64,000 bases of DNA from Streptomyces uncialis (lineage in GTDB: Bacteria > Actinomycetota > Actinomycetes > Streptomycetales > Streptomycetaceae). The position numbers were made by a program, and so were the translations under genes. The notes under the pieces are model-generated. The model saw only the letters and a program-made list of their open reading frames with translations, ran no database searches and had not been told where the DNA came from. The DNA is taken from the NCBI RefSeq assembly GCF_001905345.1, contig NZ_LFBV01000001.1:1685321-1749320 (forward strand), given 5' to 3'. This document shows, one piece after another, positions 59,424 to 64,000 of the stretch (within the stretch, counting starts at the first letter, position 1; every line of letters begins with the position of its first letter).

Positions 59424-61357
59424 CCGCCCCCGCCCCGGACGGCCCCGCCCTGTACGCCGCCCCGGGCCCCGGCCCCGCCGCCGCCCGCCCCTCCGCCCCG
59501 GCCCCGTACTCCGGCGCGAACCCGTATCCGGGTGCGGCCCCGCATCCCGGCGCAGCTCCGTACCCCGGCACCGACCGGGACCCGGAACCGGGCCGCACCT
59601 CCCGCTTCCGCCGCCGACGCGAGCCCCGCGAGGGCGGTGAGGCCGGTGAGGCCGGTACGTCTGGTGCGTCTGGCGAGACCCGCGAGGCAGGTACGCGCGG
59701 TACACCTGGGGTGCCTGCCGAGTCCCGGACACCCCACGAGTCCCGTACGTCCCGGGGCGCCCGTAGAACGAGTGGGTCCCAGGAGACCACCGGGGCCCGA
59801 CCCGAACGGCGCCGCCGGATCGTCCCCTTCGGGCTGCGCACCCGGCTGATCCTCGCGTTCCTGCTGGTCGCCGCGGTCAGCGCGGGCACCACCGCGACCC
59901 TCACCTACCGCGAGGCCCGCAACTCCGTCGTCAGCGCCGCCCAGGACACCGCCGTCGCCTCCTTCCGCGACGAGGTCGAACAGATGGGGAGCACCTCCCT
60001 GCCGGTGCTCCCCGACAGGCTGAAGGAGGATCTTCAGAGGATCGCCCGCAAGGGCAAACCCCGCCCCTGGTACGTCTACGCCGAGTACGGCACCCTGCGG
60101 ATCTCCTCCGGAACCAACCCGGAGTCCTCGGTCATCACCCCGGAACTGCGGCGCGCCACCAACAGCCGGGAACGGCTCCACGGCAGCTTCGAGCGGGTCG
60201 TCAAGGACGGGGTCCCGTACCTCACCATCGGTATGCCCGTCGTCTTCCGCGCGGGCGGCGCCGGGGTGCTGCCCACCGGACTCGCCCTGTACGCCGTGAT
60301 GCCGATGACCGAGGAACAGACCCAGACGGAGGCCCTGGTCAGCGCCGCCCGGGCCGGGGCGATGCCCGGCCTCGTCATCGCCCTGCTGCCGGCCCTGCTC
60401 GCCGCCAGCAGCGTGCTGCGTCCGGTCCGCGGACTGCGGCGCGCCGCCCGCAACATGGGCAGCGGTAAGCTCGACACCCGTATCCCGGTCCGTGGCCGGG
60501 ACGAACTCGCCGATCTCGCGCGCACGTTCAACGAGTCCGCCGGGGAGCTGGAACGGTCGGTGACCGAACTCCGGCGCGCCGAGGAACGCGCCCGCCGGTT
60601 CGCCTCCGACGTCTCCCATGAGCTGCGGACCCCGCTCGCCGGGATGCTCGCCGTCACCGAGGTCCTGGACGAGGACGCCGAGCGGCTGCCGCCCGACACC
60701 GCGCGGGCGGTCCGGCTGATCAGCGCCGAGACCGGCAAGCTCGCCGTACTCATCGAGGACCTGATGGAGATCTCCCGCTTCGACGCCCGCGCCGCCGAAC
60801 TCCACACCGACGAGATCGACGTCGCCGAGACCATCCGCCGCACCCTCCAGAACCGGCACTGGACGGGTGGGCACCCAGAGCAGGTCCGCACCGATCTGCC
60901 CGACGGCATCCGCGCCCGGCTGGACCCGCGCCGTTTCGACATCGTCGTCGCCAATCTCGTCGGCAACGCCCTGCGCCACGGCGCCGCCCCCGTCACCGTC
61001 CGGCTGCGCCGGGCGACCGCCGTGGACGGTACCCCGCTGGTGGTCACGGAGGTCACCGACAGCGGCCCGGGTATCCGTCCCGATGTGCTGCCGCACATCT
61101 TCGACCGCTTCTACAAGGCGGACGCGGCCCGCACCCGCTCGGTGGGCAGCGGTCTGGGACTGGCGATCACCCTGGAGAACGTCCATCTGCACGGCGGCAC
61201 CATCCGCGCGGCCAACCGCCAGGACGTCCCCCACGTCCCCCACGACCCGTACGGTTTCCCGGAGCCGTACGCGGCCGGGAGCACGGGGGCCGTGTTCACC
61301 GTGGAGATACCCCTGGACGCGGAGACACCGCTGGACCCGATGGAGGACCTGGCATGA
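59420..61357 (+). CDS. Sensor histidine kinase
   Basis: The 645-residue protein has a cytoplasmic N-terminal tail of about 130 residues, rich in Pro/Ala/Gly and then Glu/Arg/Ser (PYPGAAPHPGAAPYPG block). After it come TM1 (about 141-161), an extracytoplasmic sensor domain (about 162-310), TM2 (about 318-338), HAMP (about 340-390), a dimerisation domain with the phospho-acceptor His in FASDVSHELRTPLAGM (about 400), and an ATPase domain with NLVGNALRHG, DSGPGIRPDVLPHIFDRFYK and GSGLGLAI. The GTGA overlap with the regulator marks it as the cognate kinase. The long N-terminal tail is unusual. The ligand is unknown. Confidence 0.92.
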   Translation: MTAPAPDGPALYAAPGPGPAAARPSAPAPYSGANPYPGAAPHPGAAPYPGTDRDPEPGRTSRFRRRREPREGGEAGEAGTSGASGETREAGTRGTPGVPAESRTPHESRTSRGARRTSGSQETTGARPERRRRIVPFGLRTRLILAFLLVAAVSAGTTATLTYREARNSVVSAAQDTAVASFRDEVEQMGSTSLPVLPDRLKEDLQRIARKGKPRPWYVYAEYGTLRISSGTNPESSVITPELRRATNSRERLHGSFERVVKDGVPYLTIGMPVVFRAGGAGVLPTGLALYAVMPMTEEQTQTEALVSAARAGAMPGLVIALLPALLAASSVLRPVRGLRRAARNMGSGKLDTRIPVRGRDELADLARTFNESAGELERSVTELRRAEERARRFASDVSHELRTPLAGMLAVTEVLDEDAERLPPDTARAVRLISAETGKLAVLIEDLMEISRFDARAAELHTDEIDVAETIRRTLQNRHWTGGHPEQVRTDLPDGIRARLDPRRFDIVVANLVGNALRHGAAPVTVRLRRATAVDGTPLVVTEVTDSGPGIRPDVLPHIFDRFYKADAARTRSVGSGLGLAITLENVHLHGGTIRAANRQDVPHVPHDPYGFPEPYAAGSTGAVFTVEIPLDAETPLDPMEDLA

Positions 61358-62121
61358 CCGGCGGGGGGAGGACCGTCCGCTCCGCCCGGGCCGACGCGGC
61401 ACCGAACCGGGCGGGCGTACTGGCCCTGGCGATGGCGCTCGGCGCGGTACCGCTGGCGGGGTGCGGCGTCCAGGCCACCGATGTCATCGAGGCCGGGAGG
61501 CCCCCGACCCTCTATGTGCCCTCGGGGTACGAGAACTGGATGCTGCTCTTCTTCCGCGCCCCGGACGGCCGGCTGCTGCCCGTGGCGCGGAGCAGGACGG
61601 GCGTCGCGGGCGACCAGTCCCCGCCCCCGTACTCGCCCAAGGCACTGGGCGCCCTCTTCATGGGACCCCAGCCCGAGGACCGCGACCTCGGGCTGAGCAC
61701 CTCCCTGCCCAAGGTGACAGGCTGGGCCCAGAGCGGTCCGGCGCAGGAGCCGACCGAGGGCGACGGCGCGAACACGCGGTCGAAGGCCGACACCACCGAG
61801 GTGTTCCTGTCGGTGAGGCTGAGCGCCCTCGACGACACGGCCGTCCAGCAGGTGATCTGCACCGTCGCGTACGCGGACAGCATCGACGGCTCGCGGCGGG
61901 TGGCGCTGCGGGGCACGGACGCCGTGATGGAGCCCGCGGGCTGCGGGGTCGACGTCAACTGGGACGACGTCCCCAGGCCCGAGAGCTCGGCGCGGCCCAA
62001 GGAGGAACTGATGCCGCCACCGGAGACGGCGACGCCTTCGACCTCGCCACCGGCCCCCACGGACCGCGACTGGACGCAGGCCTCCCCGGGCCCGACACCC
62101 ACGTTGCCGACCGGCCCCTGA
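61354..62121 (+). CDS. Lipoprotein coupled to the two-component system
   Basis: The 255-residue precursor has a signal peptide (about 20-40) ending in the lipobox PLAGCGVQAT (Cys about 37). The mature part has ALGALFMGPQPEDRDLGLSTSLPKV near residue 95, close in style to GerMN-type domains, then VQQVICTVAYADSIDG with two Cys (CTVAYAD and GCGVDV) that could pair. The C-terminus is Thr/Pro/Ser-rich. The ATGA overlap with the kinase gene shows coupled expression; accessory lipoproteins of this type can tune the sensor. No firm family name. Confidence 0.82.
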   Translation: MTGGGRTVRSARADAAPNRAGVLALAMALGAVPLAGCGVQATDVIEAGRPPTLYVPSGYENWMLLFFRAPDGRLLPVARSRTGVAGDQSPPPYSPKALGALFMGPQPEDRDLGLSTSLPKVTGWAQSGPAQEPTEGDGANTRSKADTTEVFLSVRLSALDDTAVQQVICTVAYADSIDGSRRVALRGTDAVMEPAGCGVDVNWDDVPRPESSARPKEELMPPPETATPSTSPPAPTDRDWTQASPGPTPTLPTGP

Positions 62122-62149
62122 CCCCGGGCCGCCCCGGCGCGCCCACCGG

Positions 62150-62215
62150 CCCTTGCCCCGGCGGCCTGGAGGATCCCTTGCCCCGGCGACCCCGAAGAGC
62201 CCCTGCCCCGGGCCG
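62150..62215. repeat. 25-bp tandem repeat between convergent genes
   Basis: CCCTTGCCCCGGCG starts at 62150 and 62175 and a variant CCCCTGCCCCGGGC at 62200, a 25-bp period over three units. The rest of the 268-bp gap (62122-62389) is GC-rich with nothing else supported. Confidence 0.7.
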
Positions 62216-62389
62216 GCCCGAGGAGGCCCCGCCCGGACACCCGCACCCCGGCCCAGCCCCACGCGCCCGCGCTCCGGCCTCCCCCGCTCAGGCACCCCCG
62301 CGGTGGGGGCCCAGGGTGACGCCGGCCCGTGTCACCGCAGACCCGGGCGACGCCCTCCGGTCAACAGAGGAGCGCAGGATGCCGTCCCG

Positions 62390-62901
62390 TCACAGCAGGG
62401 CCCGGGTGCCCTCCATCAGCCGGACGACCGACTCGTCGGCGACCTTCGCCACCTCGTCGTAGCCGAACCAGCGCAGATCGAGCGACTCGTCGCTGATCGA
62501 CTCGACGGCTCCGGCGGGGGCGATCGCCGCGTACTGCACATCGAGGTGCCACGCACACGGCGTGGCATGCCGGTCCAGCCGCACCGGGCCGCCGCGCAGC
62601 AGCCGCAGCCCCTCGACCCCGGACTCCTCGGCGGCCTCGCGCAGCGCCGCGTCCGCGAGGGTGGCGTCGGACGGCTCGCAGTGGCCGCCCATCTGGAGCC
62701 ACTTGTGGATCTTGCCGTGCAGGGTCAGCAGCACCCGGTCCCGCTCCGGGTCCACGACCAGCGCACTGGCCGTGACATGGCCGTCCTCGCAGGACTTCCA
62801 TACCCCGTCGGGGTGTGCCGACAGATGCGCGAGATACAGCTCACGCAGCTCGTCCTGGTCGCCGTACCCGGAGAGGACGGCGACCGCGTCGTCGTGCAGG
62901 C

Positions 62902-62905
<4 letters not shown>
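62390..62905 (-). CDS. Nudix hydrolase
   Basis: The 171-residue protein has a Nudix box with the pattern GGHCEPSD and AALREAAEESGVEG (about 73-98), which supplies the metal-binding Glu residues. Before it, VTASALVVDPERDRVLLTLHGKIHKWLQMGG is the usual strand region, and HLDVQYAAIAP follows. Such proteins cleave nucleoside diphosphate-linked substrates; the exact one is unknown. The GTG at 62905 overlaps the TGA of the upstream metalloprotease-like gene (GTGA), so the two are translated together. Confidence 0.9.

Positions 62906-64000
<1,095 letters not shown>

Overview
The window is about 64 kb of very GC-rich DNA with strong G/C bias at third codon positions. It carries actinobacterial and Streptomyces-type markers: WblC/WhiB7, mycoredoxin, AdnA/AdnB-type helicase-nucleases, MoeZ, DUF3107, DUF3152, a TerD-AIM24 protein and a FemX/MurJ pair. 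It reads as the conserved core of a Streptomyces (or close relative) chromosome. I see no phage, insertion sequence, plasmid origin, CRISPR array, rRNA or tRNA.

Layout. 1-10.9 kb: PHP phosphoesterase, MarC membrane protein, NYN-domain protein, alpha/beta hydrolase, a DEAD-box RNA helicase with a long basic repeat tail, a MiaE-like ferritin-fold protein, a repeat-rich gap, a small membrane protein, DUF3107, a TetR regulator and a small acidic protein. 11-18.1 kb: alpha/beta hydrolase, DUF3152 zincin, a 1.4-kb stretch without a confident gene, then a run of a 15-codon ORF, an epimerase, a spherulin-4-like protein and moeZ. 18.2-24.7 kb (minus strand): two tandem secreted lipoprotein peptidases and a 1026-aa membrane protein joining a degenerate kinase-like domain to an LPG-synthase-type membrane domain. 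24.9-35.6 kb: an alkyltransferase-like protein, two adjacent UvrD-type helicase-nucleases (AdnA/AdnB type), an M20 dipeptidase and NudC. 35.9-42.9 kb: a likely glycolate/glyoxylate module with a MatC-like carrier, an IclR regulator, an alanine/serine-glyoxylate aminotransferase and a fused FAD/Fe-S 2-hydroxyacid dehydrogenase. 43.2-48.1 kb: mycoredoxin, uvrD2, and the wblC locus with a structured leader holding a 110-codon ORF. 48.2-51.7 kb: AarF-type kinase, ThiF-type enzyme and YgjP-type metallopeptidase. 51.9-55.1 kb: a three-gene TerD-AIM24 / AIM24 / AIM24 operon. 55.3-62.1 kb: FemX-like ligase, MurJ, response regulator, sensor kinase and lipoprotein, mostly joined by GTGA/ATGA overlaps, which suggests a cell-wall unit. 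62.4-64 kb: Nudix hydrolase and the 3' part of a DUF2342 zincin.

The most unusual features are not protein families. (1) The wblC leader has an AT-rich block before a -35 element, a 110-codon ORF, a hairpin on its stop codon and a terminator. (2) Twin 17-bp palindromes 20 bp apart lie just past a good promoter in the iclR/aminotransferase gap. (3) Several short tandem arrays, two of them with a 17-bp period, begin at or just after stop codons. (4) A 13-bp DnaA-box-like word occurs in three promoter gaps. (5) Seven genes appear leaderless, with a -10 hexamer 5-7 nt before the start codon. All family names rest on motif recognition by eye; no database search was run.
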